Origin: Mesorhizobium sp. M2A.F.Ca.ET.046.03.2.1
Lineage (GTDB): Bacteria > Pseudomonadota > Alphaproteobacteria > Rhizobiales > Rhizobiaceae
NCBI RefSeq assembly: GCF_003952425.1
Contig: NZ_CP034449.1
Coordinates: 6,002,001 to 6,066,000, forward strand
Direction: 5' to 3'
DNA length: 64,000 nucleotides
Within the stretch, counting starts at the first letter, position 1; each line of letters starts with the position of its first letter. Position numbers and translations under genes: made by a program. Below the pieces are notes generated by a model, which searched no databases, was not told the DNA's origin, and saw nothing but the letters and a program-made list of their open reading frames with translations. Below are positions 1-10,590 of the stretch, piece after piece.

Positions 1-1
1 G

Positions 2-139
2 GCCGTTGCCGCCATCCTTCGCATGGAAGGAACGGCGGCCATCGTGCTCGGCGCCATCTTCGCGCTGCCATCCGCTTATCTGCTGACGGTGGTTACCCGC
101 ATGGCCTATGACGCGGAGACCGATCCGGCCAATCAGTAG
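2..139 (+). CDS. C-terminal fragment of a membrane protein (gene starts before the window)
   Basis: Reading from base 2 gives 45 codons ending in TAG at 137-139. The peptide holds one clear hydrophobic segment (about residues 11-33, rich in Ala, Val, Leu and Ile) followed by a short charged, probably soluble tail ending DPANQ. This looks like the last transmembrane helix of an integral membrane protein. Too little is present to name the family. About 210 bases without a recognisable gene separate it from the next one. Confidence 0.5.
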   Translation, partial: AVAAILRMEGTAAIVLGAIFALPSAYLLTVVTRMAYDAETDPANQ

Positions 140-352
140 CGCCGACGATGTGGAATAAGAGCAAGGGCAGGGCGGTGTGGGTAGTGTCGCCCTGTCACCT
201 AGCCTGCGCGGATTGGCCGGGCGCGCCGCCTGACGCATCCGTGAACCGATTGTTGATCGCACTGAGGTCACATTCCTGAGTCAGAAGGCCGCAAAAGCAA
301 CTTTTCACATCGAGCGGCGTTGCTGGGGCTGCGCTCGTTCGGGAGACAGGGA

Positions 353-652
353 ATGGACAGACTGCAATTCGAGGTGCCGGTGCGCATCACGCCCGCGCCC
401 GGCCTGCCGGTCGAGGAGATCTACAGTGTCGAGCAGGCGCTCGATTTCCTGCAGGACTGGCCGAAGCGCAGGCAGGGCAAGATCTACGAAGCCGCCTTCA
501 ATGCCTGCTTCGGGGCGACGGTCGATGTGGCCAGCACCGAGGAAGCCTGCCGGGCGTTCGCAACCTTCTGCCGCGTCAGCGGATTGCTGGCGAGGGACGC
601 GATGTTTCCCGGCAAGCGCAGAGCAGGGACGCATCGCGAGGCGCGCGCCTGA
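353..652 (+). CDS. DUF982 domain-containing protein
   Basis: This small 99-aa cytoplasmic protein has the features of the DUF982 family, which is abundant in rhizobia and has no established function. They include an N-terminal FEVPVRI strand, a segment around VEQALDFLQDWPKRRQGKIYEAAFNAC and a C-terminal alpha-helical part. I chose the ATG at 353 because GGGAGACAGG lies just upstream; a TTG at 320 in the same frame would add 11 residues without a ribosome-binding site. It stands alone, with a beta-hydroxylase-like gene converging from the other strand. Family assignment is from pattern recognition. Confidence 0.7.
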   Translation: MDRLQFEVPVRITPAPGLPVEEIYSVEQALDFLQDWPKRRQGKIYEAAFNACFGATVDVASTEEACRAFATFCRVSGLLARDAMFPGKRRAGTHREARA

Positions 653-728
653 GTCTCTATTTCATCCAGGTCTTTCTCTGAAGATCGCGTCGTCGGGCGA
701 CATGCATAAGGCGTCGATCGCAGCTGGT

Positions 729-1415
729 TCAGCCGCCGAACGACACGCCTCGGTAGCGCATTCCCACCTGCACGCCGCGCACGATCACGCGCGACAGGAT
801 TTCCATATCCAGCGGCATTTGCGGACGCCACACGTCGAGCAGAAGAGCGACGCGCGGCTGATCCGAGTTGTTCATGACTTCGTGCTCGAACGTGTCGTCC
901 CACAGCATGCACTCGCCGTCGGCGATGCGCCTTTCCTCATGGTTGATCATCATGATCGTTGCCGGGCGGCCGTCCGGCTGTTTGGGGATGGCGAGCCCGA
1001 GGTGAAAGCGCATGATGCCGCGGAATGGTCCGCGGTGCGGCGGGATATGCTTGCGCGGGGCGAGGAAGGAGACGGCCGCCGACTTGACCTCGGGGCATTC
1101 GGTGAGCAGCCGGGTCAGAACCGGCATCCGCGCGAGATTCTCCGGCACCGTCATGTCGTAGGCCTTGAGCACGAACATACGCCAGTCGAGCCCGTCATTG
1201 GCAGAGATATCGGCCTGCTCCGGCATGATGTCGTGGAAACGCGGCGCCTTGTTCAGCTTTGCCGCCAGCGCTTCATCGCGGATGTCCTGCCAGGCGGCGG
1301 CGAACTTAGCCGCATTGGGAAAATGCGTGCCGGCATCAAGAATGGCCGGCGCATCTATGCGCTTTTCATAGATACGGCGAACCAGATTGGTTCCGAGATC
1401 GTAGGCGCCTGTCAT
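729..1415 (-). CDS. aspartyl/asparaginyl beta-hydroxylase family dioxygenase
   Basis: The 228-aa protein matches the Fe(II)/2-oxoglutarate-dependent aspartyl/asparaginyl beta-hydroxylase family (which includes LpxO-type lipid A hydroxylases). Visible landmarks are HIPPHRGPFRG (probable iron ligand His127), RFHLGL at 136-141, and DDTFEHEVMNNS (probable ligand His178) followed by QPRVALLLDVWRP with Arg188 placed to bind 2-oxoglutarate. The LpxO-type members act on lipid A; others modify proteins, so the substrate here is open. No N-terminal membrane helix is visible, unlike LpxO, which argues for a soluble enzyme. It is monocistronic. Confidence 0.8.
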   Translation of the reverse strand: MTGAYDLGTNLVRRIYEKRIDAPAILDAGTHFPNAAKFAAAWQDIRDEALAAKLNKAPRFHDIMPEQADISANDGLDWRMFVLKAYDMTVPENLARMPVLTRLLTECPEVKSAAVSFLAPRKHIPPHRGPFRGIMRFHLGLAIPKQPDGRPATIMMINHEERRIADGECMLWDDTFEHEVMNNSDQPRVALLLDVWRPQMPLDMEILSRVIVRGVQVGMRYRGVSFGG

Positions 1416-1515
1416 CTCATTACCTCAACGAGGCTGTTATATAGTGGGATATTATTTGCGGGCGTCGCTCACGGAGATTTGTTCGGGCCGGCGGATAGAC
1501 CGCACGGCTCGCCGG

Positions 1516-3008
1516 TCATTGCGTCTTTGATGCCAGCCGCGGACCGGTGCGGACATCTATGATTTCGGGTCTGGCCGTGTCGATCGCGCCGTTCCAGCCA
1601 CCGCCAAGCGCCTTGTTCAAGGCTATGTAATCGGTGGCGATCGAGACGCGGCTTTGCAGGACGGAATCGTCGGCGGAATAGGCTGAGCGTTCGGCATCGA
1701 GCACGTCGAGGAGGCTGGTCTCGCCAGCCTTGTAGAGCGTTCTTTCAAGCCGCGCGGCATCGCCGTAGGATTCGCGGAGGAGGCGAGCTTGCCGTTCCTG
1801 ATGCGCTCCTGCGACAGCGAAACGGTGGCGTTTTCAACGTCTTCCAGCGCCGTCAGCACGGCGGCCTTGTAGGCGACGAAATACTGGTCGCGCTGGGCCT
1901 TGGCGACGTCGACGGCCGCCTGCAATTGGCCGCCATTGAACAATGGCACGCTGAGGGTGGGGCCAAAGGACCAGCCGATGGTGGAGTTCTTGCCGAGATC
2001 GCCGAGCTTGAGGGATGTGGTGCTGATGTCGCCGGTCAGGCTGACGCCCGGATAGCGCGCCGCCTCGGCCTGGCCGATCTTGGCGGTGGACTGTGCATAC
2101 TGCCGCTCGGCCATGCGCACATCCGGACGGGCGAGCAGGATGTCGGCCGGGATGCCGGTCGGGATCGGCAGGCGGGGCGCTGGGATCGGCGTTGCGTGCC
2201 TCAAGCGCTCGTTGAGGGCCGCTGGCGGCCGCCCGGTCAGCACGGAAAGGCGATGCACGGCCTCGGCATAGCTGGCCTCCAGGCTCGGAACGCCGGCTTC
2301 CGTGCCGCTGGCCTGTCCTTCCGCCTTGGCTACGTCCGCCGCGGTCGCCGAGCCGGCCAAGGCCATCGTGCGGGTGAGCTGGGCGGTTTGCCGCTGCGAT
2401 GCGGCAGAGCGCCGGGCAAGCGCTATGCGGGCCTGATAGCCGCGTGCCTGGACATAGTTGGAGGCGACATCGCCGACCAAGGTCAGTAAGGTCGAGCGCA
2501 GGCTTTCCTCGGAAGCGTCCAAGCCGTAGCTGGCGGCCTCGACGCTGCGGCGGTTGGCGCCGAAGAGGTCGAGTTCCCAGCTGGCATCGAAGCCTGCCTG
2601 ATACTGGTCATAGGTTGTGCCGGTTGCCGTGCCCGAGCTGGTTGCTGTGGACCTATTGCGGGTGGCCGAGGCCGAACCGTTGGCGGATGGGAGCAACGTG
2701 CCTACCGACTGGCGGTAGCTTGCCCGCGCCTCGCGGATCTTGGCCTTGGCGGTGGCGACGTCGAGATTGCCGGCGACCGCCTCCGCGACGAGCGCGTTCA
2801 ACTCGGGATCGCGCAGGCGCTGCCACCATTGCGACAGCTGCGCCGGCTTTGCCGGCCTTGCCGCCTTCTGCCCGCTCCAGCTTGCCGGCATCGCCAGCAG
2901 TGGCTTCTGGTAATCCGGACCGACAACGCATCCCGAGAGCAGGGCCGCGGCAAACGCGGGCAAAAAGAACCCCTTCGCGGTCGCGAGACCGCGTTCAAAA
3001 CCTGGCAT
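1516..3008 (-). pseudogene. RND efflux outer-membrane lipoprotein (NodT/OprM family), frameshifted near the C-terminus
   Basis: The main frame starts at 3008 with a lipoprotein signal (LLSGC, Cys27) and reads as a TolC/NodT-family outer-membrane channel: NPDYQKP-like start, two OEP repeats, LLARPDVRMAERQ. After ERIRNGKL it stops resembling the family, while another frame supplies the expected end (RLERTLYKAGETSLLDVLDAERSAY, then IALNKALGGGW) to 1516. Inserting one C at about 1797-1798 (minus-strand AGGAACGG to AGGGAACGG) restores a continuous 497-codon gene. Uncorrected, the product ends at 1623 with a scrambled tail. It is the last gene of the efflux operon, 11 bp after RND pump 2. It may be a real mutation or a base-calling error. 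Confidence 0.8.
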
Positions 3009-3019
3009 GGAAAAAACCT

Positions 3020-6000
3020 CTATTCTTGAGTGGCTGTGGCTGGGGTCCCGCCTGAATTCTCGTTGGCTGCCTTGCCCTTGAAGATGCGGCGCACTGTGAC
3101 GAAGAGAAGCGGCACCATGAAGACGCCGATCACGGTCGCCGCGATCATGCCGCCCATGACACCGATGCCGACCGAGTTCTGCGCGCCCGAGCCCGCGCCG
3201 CTGGCGATCGCCAGAGGCGTGACGCCGAGGATGAAGGCCAGCGATGTCATCAGGATCGGCCGCAGGCGTTGCCGCGCCGCTTCGAGCGTTGCCTCGACCA
3301 GCCCCATGCCGGCAGACTGCCGCTCGATGGCGAACTCGACGATGAGGATGGCGTTCTTGGCCGCCAGACCGATCGTGGTGAGCAGGCCGACCTTGAAATA
3401 GACGTCATTGGTCTGGCCGAAGAGAGTGGCCGCCGCCAGGGCGCCGAAGATGCCGATCGGCACCGACAGCATCACCGCGAACGGGATCGACCAGCTTTCG
3501 TAAAGCGCGGCAAGGCACAGGAACACGACCAGCGCCGAAATCGCGTAGAGCGACATCGCCTGGTTGCCGGAAAGCCTCTCCTGGTGCGACAGGCCGGTCC
3601 ATTCATGCGAATATCCGGCGGGTAGTTGCGCGACCAATTTGTCGATCTCGTCCATCGCCGCGCCGGAGCTTTGGCCTGCGGCCGCGGCGCCCTGGATCTC
3701 GACCGCCGCCGAGCCGTTGTAGCGTTCGAGGCGGGGCGAACCGTAGGTCCAGTGGCTGGAGGCGAAGGCCGAGAACGGCACCATGGCGCCGCCGGAATTG
3801 CGGACCTGCCATTTGTCGAGATCTTCCGGCTGCATACGGAAATCCGCGCCCGACTGCAGATAGACCGGCTTCACTCGTCCGCGCTCGATGAAGTCGTTGA
3901 CGTAATCGCTGCCCCAGGCGGTCGACAGCGTGTTGTTGATGTCGGCGAGGCTGATGCCGAGCGCGCTGGCCTTTTCCTGGTCGATATCGATCGAGAATTG
4001 CGGCTGGTCCTCCTGGCCGTTGGGGCGCGTGTTGGCAAGTAGCTTGCTCTTTGCAGCCAGACCCAGAAGCTGGTTGCGCGTCTGGATCAGCGCCTCATGG
4101 CCGGCGCCGTTGACATCCTGGAGGTAGAAATCGAAGCCGTTGGTGTTGCCGAAACCCTGGATGGCGGGTGGGGCCAGCGCGAAGACCTGGGCATCCCTGA
4201 TCTTGGAGAAGGCGCCCATGGCGCGGCCGGCGACCGCAGACACGGACAGAGCCGAGGTCTTGCGCTGGTCGAAATCCTTCATCCGCACGAAGGCGATGCC
4301 GACATTCTGCCCGGCGCCGCCGAAGCCGAAACCGGAAGCCGTGAACACGCCTTCGACCGCGTCCTTCTCTTCGTTGAGATAGTGGTTGGTCACCTCAGCC
4401 AGCACGCGCTCCGTGCGGTCCTGCGTCGCGCCGACCGGCAGTGAAGCGCTGGTGATCAGAATGCCCTGGTCCTCGTCCGGCAGGAACGAGCTCGGCAGCC
4501 GGGCGAACATCCAGCCCATGGCGATGACGATGGCCAGGAACACGGCGAGGAAGCGCCAGGAGCGGTTGATGATGCCGTGCGAGCCGGCGCGGTAGGCGAT
4601 AGTGCCGCGATCGAACATGCGGTTGAACCAGCCGAACGGACCCCTTTGCGTCGCATGGTCCTTGGCCGGGCGCAGGATGGTGGCGCAGAGCGCCGGCGTC
4701 AGCACCAGTGCCACCAGCACCGAGAGCACCATTGCCGAGACGATGGTGACGGAGAATTGCCGGTAGATGATGCCGGTGGAGCCGCCGAAGAAGGCCATCG
4801 GCACGAAGACTGCCGACAGCACGGTGGCGATGCCGATCAGCGCGCCGGTGATCTCGTTCATCGATTTGCGCGTCGCTTCCTTCGGCGGCAGGCCTTCCTC
4901 CTGCATGACGCGCTCGACATTCTCGACCACGACGATGGCGTCGTCGACCAACAGGCCGATGGCGAGCACCATGGCGAACATGGTGAGCGTGTTGATCGAA
5001 TAGCCGAAGAAGGAGAGCACGCCGAATGTGCCGAGCAGCACCACCGGCACGGCGATCGTCGGGATGATGGTGGCGCGCAGGTTCTGCAGGAAAAGCAGCA
5101 TCACCAAAAACACCAGCACGATCGCTTCGGCCAGCGTCTTCACCACTTCCTCGATCGACAGCCGCACGAAGGGCGAGGTGTCGTACGGGTAGACGACCTC
5201 GACGCCTTGCGGAAAGGTCGAGCTCAGGCGATTGATCGTCGTGCGCACCGCTTCCGCGGTGCTGATCGCATTGGCGCCGGTCGCCAGGCTGACGGCGACG
5301 CCGGCGGCCGGCTTGCCGTTATAATGGGCCTGGGTGGTGTAGCTTTCGGCGCCGATCTCGACCTTGGCGACATCGTTCAGCCGCACCAGCGAGCCGTCGG
5401 TATTGCTCTTCAGGATGATGTTGCGGAACTGCTCGGCGGTCTGTAGCCGGCTCTTCGCCGTTACGGTGGCGTTGAGCTGTTGGCCCTTGCGCGCCGGCAA
5501 CCCGCCGAGCTGGCCGGCCGAGACCTGCGTGTTCTGCGCCTCGACGGCCGTGGCGACATCGCTCGGCATCAGCGAATATTGCGCTAGTTTGTCCGGGTCG
5601 AGCCAGATGCGCATGGCATAGCCAGAGCCGAAGAGCTGTGTCGAGCCGACGCCTTCGACGCGCTTCAGCGTGTCGTTGATGGTTGAGTCGACATAGTCCG
5701 CGAGGTCGGTCGAGTTCATCTTGCCGTCGCTGGAGACGAAGCCGATGACCATCAGGAAGCCGGTCGAGGATTTGGAGACGGTGATGCCGTTGTTCTGGAC
5801 GACCTGCGGCAGCTGCGACTGCACGAGCTGCAGCTTGTTCTGCGTCTGCACCTGGGCGGTGTCCGCGTTGGCGCCGCTGGTGAAGGTCAGCGTGATCGAG
5901 GCCTGTCCGGTCGAGGTCGACGTCGCCGTCATGTAATCGAGGTTGTCGATGCCGGTCATGCCCTGCTCGATGACCTTGGTCACCGAGTTCTCGACGGTCT

Positions 6001-6163
6001 GGGCATCGGCGCCGGGATAGCTGGCGCTGATGTTCACGGTGGTCGGAGCGATCTGCGGGTATTGCGAGATCGGCAGCGACTGCAGCGCCAAGAGGCCGCC
6101 CAGCATGATCACGATGGCGATCACCCAGGCGAAGATCGGCCGGTTGATGAAGAATCCCGACAT
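3020..6163 (-). CDS. RND efflux pump permease, HAE1/AcrB-MexB type (pump 2)
   Basis: This 1047-aa inner-membrane proton/drug antiporter is of AcrB length. It begins [14 protein letters not shown], the usual start of AcrB/MexB proteins; an in-frame ATG 45 bp upstream lies inside the adaptor gene. It has 12 expected membrane segments, the TM4 proton-relay aspartates in [18 protein letters not shown], and the TM10 lysine in [14 protein letters not shown]. Two large periplasmic porter/docking regions are present. It follows its adaptor by 4 bp and precedes the outer-membrane factor by 11 bp, so the three form a classic adaptor-pump-channel set. Its sequence is closer to AcrB than pump 1 is. Substrates cannot be deduced. 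Confidence 0.93.
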   Translation of the reverse strand: MSGFFINRPIFAWVIAIVIMLGGLLALQSLPISQYPQIAPTTVNISASYPGADAQTVENSVTKVIEQGMTGIDNLDYMTATSTSTGQASITLTFTSGANADTAQVQTQNKLQLVQSQLPQVVQNNGITVSKSSTGFLMVIGFVSSDGKMNSTDLADYVDSTINDTLKRVEGVGSTQLFGSGYAMRIWLDPDKLAQYSLMPSDVATAVEAQNTQVSAGQLGGLPARKGQQLNATVTAKSRLQTAEQFRNIILKSNTDGSLVRLNDVAKVEIGAESYTTQAHYNGKPAAGVAVSLATGANAISTAEAVRTTINRLSSTFPQGVEVVYPYDTSPFVRLSIEEVVKTLAEAIVLVFLVMLLFLQNLRATIIPTIAVPVVLLGTFGVLSFFGYSINTLTMFAMVLAIGLLVDDAIVVVENVERVMQEEGLPPKEATRKSMNEITGALIGIATVLSAVFVPMAFFGGSTGIIYRQFSVTIVSAMVLSVLVALVLTPALCATILRPAKDHATQRGPFGWFNRMFDRGTIAYRAGSHGIINRSWRFLAVFLAIVIAMGWMFARLPSSFLPDEDQGILITSASLPVGATQDRTERVLAEVTNHYLNEEKDAVEGVFTASGFGFGGAGQNVGIAFVRMKDFDQRKTSALSVSAVAGRAMGAFSKIRDAQVFALAPPAIQGFGNTNGFDFYLQDVNGAGHEALIQTRNQLLGLAAKSKLLANTRPNGQEDQPQFSIDIDQEKASALGISLADINNTLSTAWGSDYVNDFIERGRVKPVYLQSGADFRMQPEDLDKWQVRNSGGAMVPFSAFASSHWTYGSPRLERYNGSAAVEIQGAAAAGQSSGAAMDEIDKLVAQLPAGYSHEWTGLSHQERLSGNQAMSLYAISALVVFLCLAALYESWSIPFAVMLSVPIGIFGALAAATLFGQTNDVYFKVGLLTTIGLAAKNAILIVEFAIERQSAGMGLVEATLEAARQRLRPILMTSLAFILGVTPLAIASGAGSGAQNSVGIGVMGGMIAATVIGVFMVPLLFVTVRRIFKGKAANENSGGTPATATQE

Positions 6164-6167
6164 CGCT

Positions 6168-7460
6168 TCAGTTCCCGGTTGCGCCAGAGGACGGCTGCTT
6201 CGCGGCACCGGCGGCGTTGCCGCCGGCGGCGGTCGCCGAGGCGGAGCTCTGCTCGCGGTCCTTGATCTCGCCTGTCGTTTCGTCGATCGTCACCTCGACC
6301 GCTGTCGCGTCGCCTCCGGCGCGCACCAGCTGCAGGCCCTCGACGATGACTCGGTCGCCGTCGCCGACGCCGGAATCCACCAGCCAATTGTTGCCGACGC
6401 TGTTGCGCACGCTGAGCACGCGCTGCTCGACCTTGCCCTGGGCGTTGACGACCATGGCCGTCGCCTGGCCCTTGGGGTCGCGGGTGACGCCGCGCTGCGG
6501 CACCAGGAAGCTGTTTTGGGCGACGCCTTCCTCGACGATGGCGCGCACATACATGCCAGGCAAGAGCAGGCGGTCGGGATTGGGGAACTGGGCTCTGAGC
6601 GCAAAGGTGCCGGTCGACTGGTCGACATTGGCGCCGGCGAACTCCAGCTTGCCGTTCTGCGCGTAGATGGTGCCGTTGTCGAGCTTCAGCTTGACGCTGA
6701 CATTGGTCCCGCTGAATTTCAGCCGGCCTTCGTTGATCGCCTGGCGCAGATTGAGCAGGTTGGTGCTGGACTGCGTGACGTCGACATTGATCTGATCGAG
6801 CGAGCGAATGGTGGTCAGCACCGTTTCCTGGTTGGCGGTGACCAATGCTCCCGGCGTCAATGTCGATTTGTCGATGCGGCCGGCGATCGGCGCGGTGATC
6901 GAGGTGCGGTCGAGGCTGATCTTCGCGGTTTCGACGCTGGCCTTGGCCGCTGCGACGTCGGCCTGCGCCTGCGCCAGCGTCGCGGCGGCATCATCGTAAT
7001 CCTGCTTCGAGACGACGTTCTGCTTCAGCAGCCCGGCATAGCGGTCGAACTTGGCCTGGGCGGTGGGCACCGCGGCTTCAGCCTTCTGCTGCGTCGCGAC
7101 GGCGCTGTCATAGGCGGCCTGATAGCTCACCGGGTCGATGAGGTAGAGCGGCTGCCCCGCCACCACCTCCGCGCCTTCCTGGAACAGCCGCTGTCGGATG
7201 ATGCCGTCGACCTGCGGGCGCACCTCGGCGATGAGCGAGGCGGCCGTTCGTCCCGGCAGCTCGGCGGTGATCGCGACCGATTGCGGATGCAGCGTCACGA
7301 CGCCGACCTCGGGCCTGCCGGCACCCCCCATGCCGGCCGGCACCTGGCTCTTCTCCTGCGAGCAGGCTGCCAACAGAAGCGTGGCGTACAGGAATCCCGC
7401 CCAGGGAGACAGGCGGCGTAGCCTTGCCGGCGATGGAGAACGATCAGGTTGGGTATGCAT
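6168..7460 (-). CDS. RND efflux periplasmic adaptor subunit, AcrA/MexA type (adaptor 2)
   Basis: The 430-aa membrane-fusion protein has a lipoprotein signal ending LLLAACS, so it is probably anchored in the inner membrane and bridges pump 2 to the outer-membrane channel. It shows the lipoyl-like half motifs ([20 protein letters not shown] and [12 protein letters not shown]), an alpha-helical hairpin rich in Ala, Gln and Lys between them, and the beta-barrel/proximal domains of AcrA. The C-terminal 40 residues are Ala/Gly/Ser-rich and probably disordered. Its start overlaps the end of RND pump 1 by 17 bp, indicating translational coupling across the two pump modules. Confidence 0.92.
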   Translation of the reverse strand: MHTQPDRSPSPARLRRLSPWAGFLYATLLLAACSQEKSQVPAGMGGAGRPEVGVVTLHPQSVAITAELPGRTAASLIAEVRPQVDGIIRQRLFQEGAEVVAGQPLYLIDPVSYQAAYDSAVATQQKAEAAVPTAQAKFDRYAGLLKQNVVSKQDYDDAAATLAQAQADVAAAKASVETAKISLDRTSITAPIAGRIDKSTLTPGALVTANQETVLTTIRSLDQINVDVTQSSTNLLNLRQAINEGRLKFSGTNVSVKLKLDNGTIYAQNGKLEFAGANVDQSTGTFALRAQFPNPDRLLLPGMYVRAIVEEGVAQNSFLVPQRGVTRDPKGQATAMVVNAQGKVEQRVLSVRNSVGNNWLVDSGVGDGDRVIVEGLQLVRAGGDATAVEVTIDETTGEIKDREQSSASATAAGGNAAGAAKQPSSGATGN

Positions 7461-10400
7461 TGGCTGGATTTTTCCCTGGAGTTGTGGTCCTCGCCCGGCC
7501 GTCCGCGCCGGGCGGTTCGACCAACAGCTTGCCCAGGTGACGGGCGAGGAAATGCTGGATGTCGTCCATGAAGGTATAAACGACCGGCACGTAGACGAGG
7601 CTGAGTACGGTCGAGGAGATGAGCCCGCCGATCACGGCGATCGCCATCGGCGCACGCGTCTCGGCGTCGGCGCCGATGCCAAGCGCGATCGGCAGCATGC
7701 CGGCGCCCATGGCGATCGATGTCATGACGATGGGCCTGGCCCGCTTGCGGATGGCGTCGAGCAGTGCCTCGAAGCGGCTCATGCCGTGCTCCTTCTCGGC
7801 GACCAGGGCATATTCGACAAGCAGGATCGAGTTCTTGGCCGTGATGCCCATCAGCATGAGTATGCCGATCAACGGCGAGATGCCAAGCGCCTTGCCGGTA
7901 ATGAGCAGGAAGCCCAGCGCGCCGCCGACCGAGAGCGGCAACACGACCAGGATGGTCACCGGCTGCACGAAGCTGCGGAAGAGCAACACCAGCGTCAGGT
8001 ACATCAGGATGATGCCCGCGGCGATTGCGGTGGCGAAGCCGGAAAAAAGCTCCTGCATGCGTTGGGCATCGCCGCGCGCCAGTTCATGCACGCCCTGCGG
8101 CAGGCTTTTCATCGCGGGCAGGGCGCGGATGGCTTCGGCCGCTTGGCCGAGCGTCAGGCCGGAAAGATCGGCCTCGACCGTGGCGCTGCGGCTTCTGTCG
8201 ACACGCGTGATGCTGTTTGGGCCGGCGTTGAAGCCGATATCGGCGACTGCGCCAAGCGGAACCACGCCCTTGGTGCCGGTCAGCGGCAGCATAGCGAGCT
8301 TTGCCGGATCATCGATGGCGCCGTCCGGCACGGTGACGATGATCGAGACCTGACGGTCGCCGAGATTGAATTTCGCCAGGCTGGTGTCGGTGTCGCCGAT
8401 GGTGGCGATCTTGACCGTAGCGGCGATCTCGGTCGGCGTGACGCCGAGCTCGGCTGCCTTGGCGCTGTCGGGCCGCACGATGAGCTCGGGCTTGGTGGTG
8501 GCCGCGGTCGATGTCGGATTGATCAGCCCGGGAACCGATTTCATCGCGTCGATCAGCGCATCGCTGGCCTTTTCGAGGGCTTCGCCATCGTCGCCGACTA
8601 GCGTGATCGACACCTTGGCGCCGGAGAAGCCGTCGGCGCCGAACTGGATGCGGGCGCCGGGAATGCCGTTTAGCTTCGGCGAGGCCTCGGCCTCGAATTG
8701 CTGCTGGCTCATCGTCCGCTCGGCGCGCGGCTTCAGGTTGACCGTGACGGTCGCCGTCCGCACTTCAGCCGAGCTCGAGCTTTGGCTGGGTCCGCCGCCC
8801 GAAGAAGCAGCTGTGCCGATCGTGGCAAACACGCTTTCGACGGCCGGCTCCTTCTCCAGCCGTCTGGTGATGTCCTGCACCACCGCCGTGGTCTGCTCGA
8901 TGGTGGAGCCGGGCTGCAGCTCGACCGAGATCATCGAGCGACCGCGGTCGGCCGCCGCCATGAACTCGGTCGGCAGATGTGTCGCCAGCATCATCGAGCC
9001 GGCGAAGAAGGCAATGCCGGCGAGAAGCGTGATCCAACGGTGGTCGAGCGCCTTGCGCAGCAGCCACAGATAGGTCGGCACCCAGGCAGGCGTATCGTCC
9101 TCGTCATGGCCACCGGCGCGCACCAGATAGGCGCCCATCAGCGGAGTGAGCATGCGCGCCACCAGGAGCGAGAACAGCACCGAGACGCAAACGGCGACGG
9201 CGAAGGAGAAGAAGAACTTGCCGGGAACGCCGGGCATGAAGGCCACGGGGAGGAACACGGCGACGATGGTGGCGGTGGTCGCCACAACGGCGAGACCGAT
9301 CTCGTCCGCCGCTTCGATTGCCGCCTGGTAGGCGCTGATGCCGGTCTGGCGCATGTGGCGCACGATGTTCTCGATCTCGACGATGGCGTCGTCGACCAGG
9401 ATGCCGACAACCAGCGACAGCGCCAGCAAAGTGATGTTGTTGAGCGAGATGTCGAAGGCCGCCATCACCGCGAAGGTCGGGATCAGCGACAGCGGCATCG
9501 CCACCGCCGACACCAGCGTCGCCCTGATATCGCGCAGGAACAGCCAGACCACGCCGATGGCGAGCACGGCGCCGAGCCATAAGGCTTCGAAGGCGGCGTC
9601 GTAGCTTTCCTGGACGAAGCCTGACGAGGAGGTTACTTCTGTGAATTTTGCCGCCGTGGTCTTGGCGCCCATGTCGGCGATGGCGGCGCGGGCGGCCTTG
9701 ACCACGTCGATCTCGCTCGAGCCCACCGATCTGTAGACATTGAAGGCGACGACCCGCCGGCCGTCGAGATAGGCCGCCTGGCGCGGCTTTTCCCAGCTGT
9801 CGACGACGGTGCCGAGGTCGGACAGCTTGACGTCGCCGGCGCCGCTCAGCGCGATGCGGGTATCGGCCAGCACCTCGACGGTCGTTGCGCTGGCGAGCGT
9901 GCGCACCGACTGCTCCTGGCCGCCGATATTGGCGCGGCCGCCGGGCTGGTTGACGTTGTTGGAGGCCAGCGTCTGGCTGACGTCGCCGGCGCTGATGCCG
10001 AGAGCGGCGAGCCGGTCGGGGTCGAGCTCGACGCGGATGACGCGGTCGACGCCGCCGGAACGGGTGATCTTGGAGACGCCGTCGACACCGAGCAGGACCT
10101 TGGCGACGTCATTGTCGATGTACCAGCTCAGCGCGTCGGGCGACATGGTCGGCGCCTCGACGACGAAGGTCAGCACCGAATTGCCGGTTGCGTTGACTTT
10201 GGCCACGACCGGCGTCTGGGCCGCGGCCGGCAGGCTGGACTGCACGCCGGAGACGGCGTTGCGGACATCGTTGGTGGCGGTCTCGGGATCGGTGCCGAGG
10301 GTGAATTCGATGGCGGTGACGGACGAGCCCTCGCTGATCGAGGTCGAGACGTCGTCGACGCCTTCGAGGGTCGCGACCGTGTTCTCGATAACGCGCGCGA

Positions 10401-10590
10401 CCTGGACTTCCATTTCGCTCGGAGCCGCGCCCGGCTGCGCCACCGTGACGGTGACGGTCGGCAGGTCGATGTCGGGCATATTGTTGGTGCGCAGCTGCAT
10501 GAAGCCGTAGACGCCGGCAATGCCGAGCGACAGGAACAGCACGATGGTCGGAACCGGATTGCGGATCGACCACGAGGAGATGGCGTTCAT
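7444..10590 (-). CDS. RND efflux pump permease, HAE1 family (pump 1)
   Basis: This is a second full-length RND permease (1048 aa), diverged from pump 2. It starts MNAISSWSIRNPVPTIV, carries the proton-relay pair in VVGILVDDAIVEIENIVRHM and the TM10 Lys in GITAKNSILLVEYA, and has the two expected large periplasmic loops. A low-complexity Ser/Gly run (SSGGGPSQSSSS) lies in the second loop. Its start overlaps the stop of adaptor 1 by 4 bp (ATGA-type) and its end overlaps adaptor 2, so it is embedded in one polycistron. It probably pairs with adaptor 1. Which substrates it exports cannot be read from sequence. Confidence 0.93.
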   Translation of the reverse strand: MNAISSWSIRNPVPTIVLFLSLGIAGVYGFMQLRTNNMPDIDLPTVTVTVAQPGAAPSEMEVQVARVIENTVATLEGVDDVSTSISEGSSVTAIEFTLGTDPETATNDVRNAVSGVQSSLPAAAQTPVVAKVNATGNSVLTFVVEAPTMSPDALSWYIDNDVAKVLLGVDGVSKITRSGGVDRVIRVELDPDRLAALGISAGDVSQTLASNNVNQPGGRANIGGQEQSVRTLASATTVEVLADTRIALSGAGDVKLSDLGTVVDSWEKPRQAAYLDGRRVVAFNVYRSVGSSEIDVVKAARAAIADMGAKTTAAKFTEVTSSSGFVQESYDAAFEALWLGAVLAIGVVWLFLRDIRATLVSAVAMPLSLIPTFAVMAAFDISLNNITLLALSLVVGILVDDAIVEIENIVRHMRQTGISAYQAAIEAADEIGLAVVATTATIVAVFLPVAFMPGVPGKFFFSFAVAVCVSVLFSLLVARMLTPLMGAYLVRAGGHDEDDTPAWVPTYLWLLRKALDHRWITLLAGIAFFAGSMMLATHLPTEFMAAADRGRSMISVELQPGSTIEQTTAVVQDITRRLEKEPAVESVFATIGTAASSGGGPSQSSSSAEVRTATVTVNLKPRAERTMSQQQFEAEASPKLNGIPGARIQFGADGFSGAKVSITLVGDDGEALEKASDALIDAMKSVPGLINPTSTAATTKPELIVRPDSAKAAELGVTPTEIAATVKIATIGDTDTSLAKFNLGDRQVSIIVTVPDGAIDDPAKLAMLPLTGTKGVVPLGAVADIGFNAGPNSITRVDRSRSATVEADLSGLTLGQAAEAIRALPAMKSLPQGVHELARGDAQRMQELFSGFATAIAAGIILMYLTLVLLFRSFVQPVTILVVLPLSVGGALGFLLITGKALGISPLIGILMLMGITAKNSILLVEYALVAEKEHGMSRFEALLDAIRKRARPIVMTSIAMGAGMLPIALGIGADAETRAPMAIAVIGGLISSTVLSLVYVPVVYTFMDDIQHFLARHLGKLLVEPPGADGRARTTTPGKNPANAYPT

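Noticed and set aside
3030..10510. Many long plus-strand ORFs opposite the RND pump genes
   Set aside because: They mirror highly GC-rich coding sequence on the minus strand, show no family resemblance and lack ribosome-binding sites.
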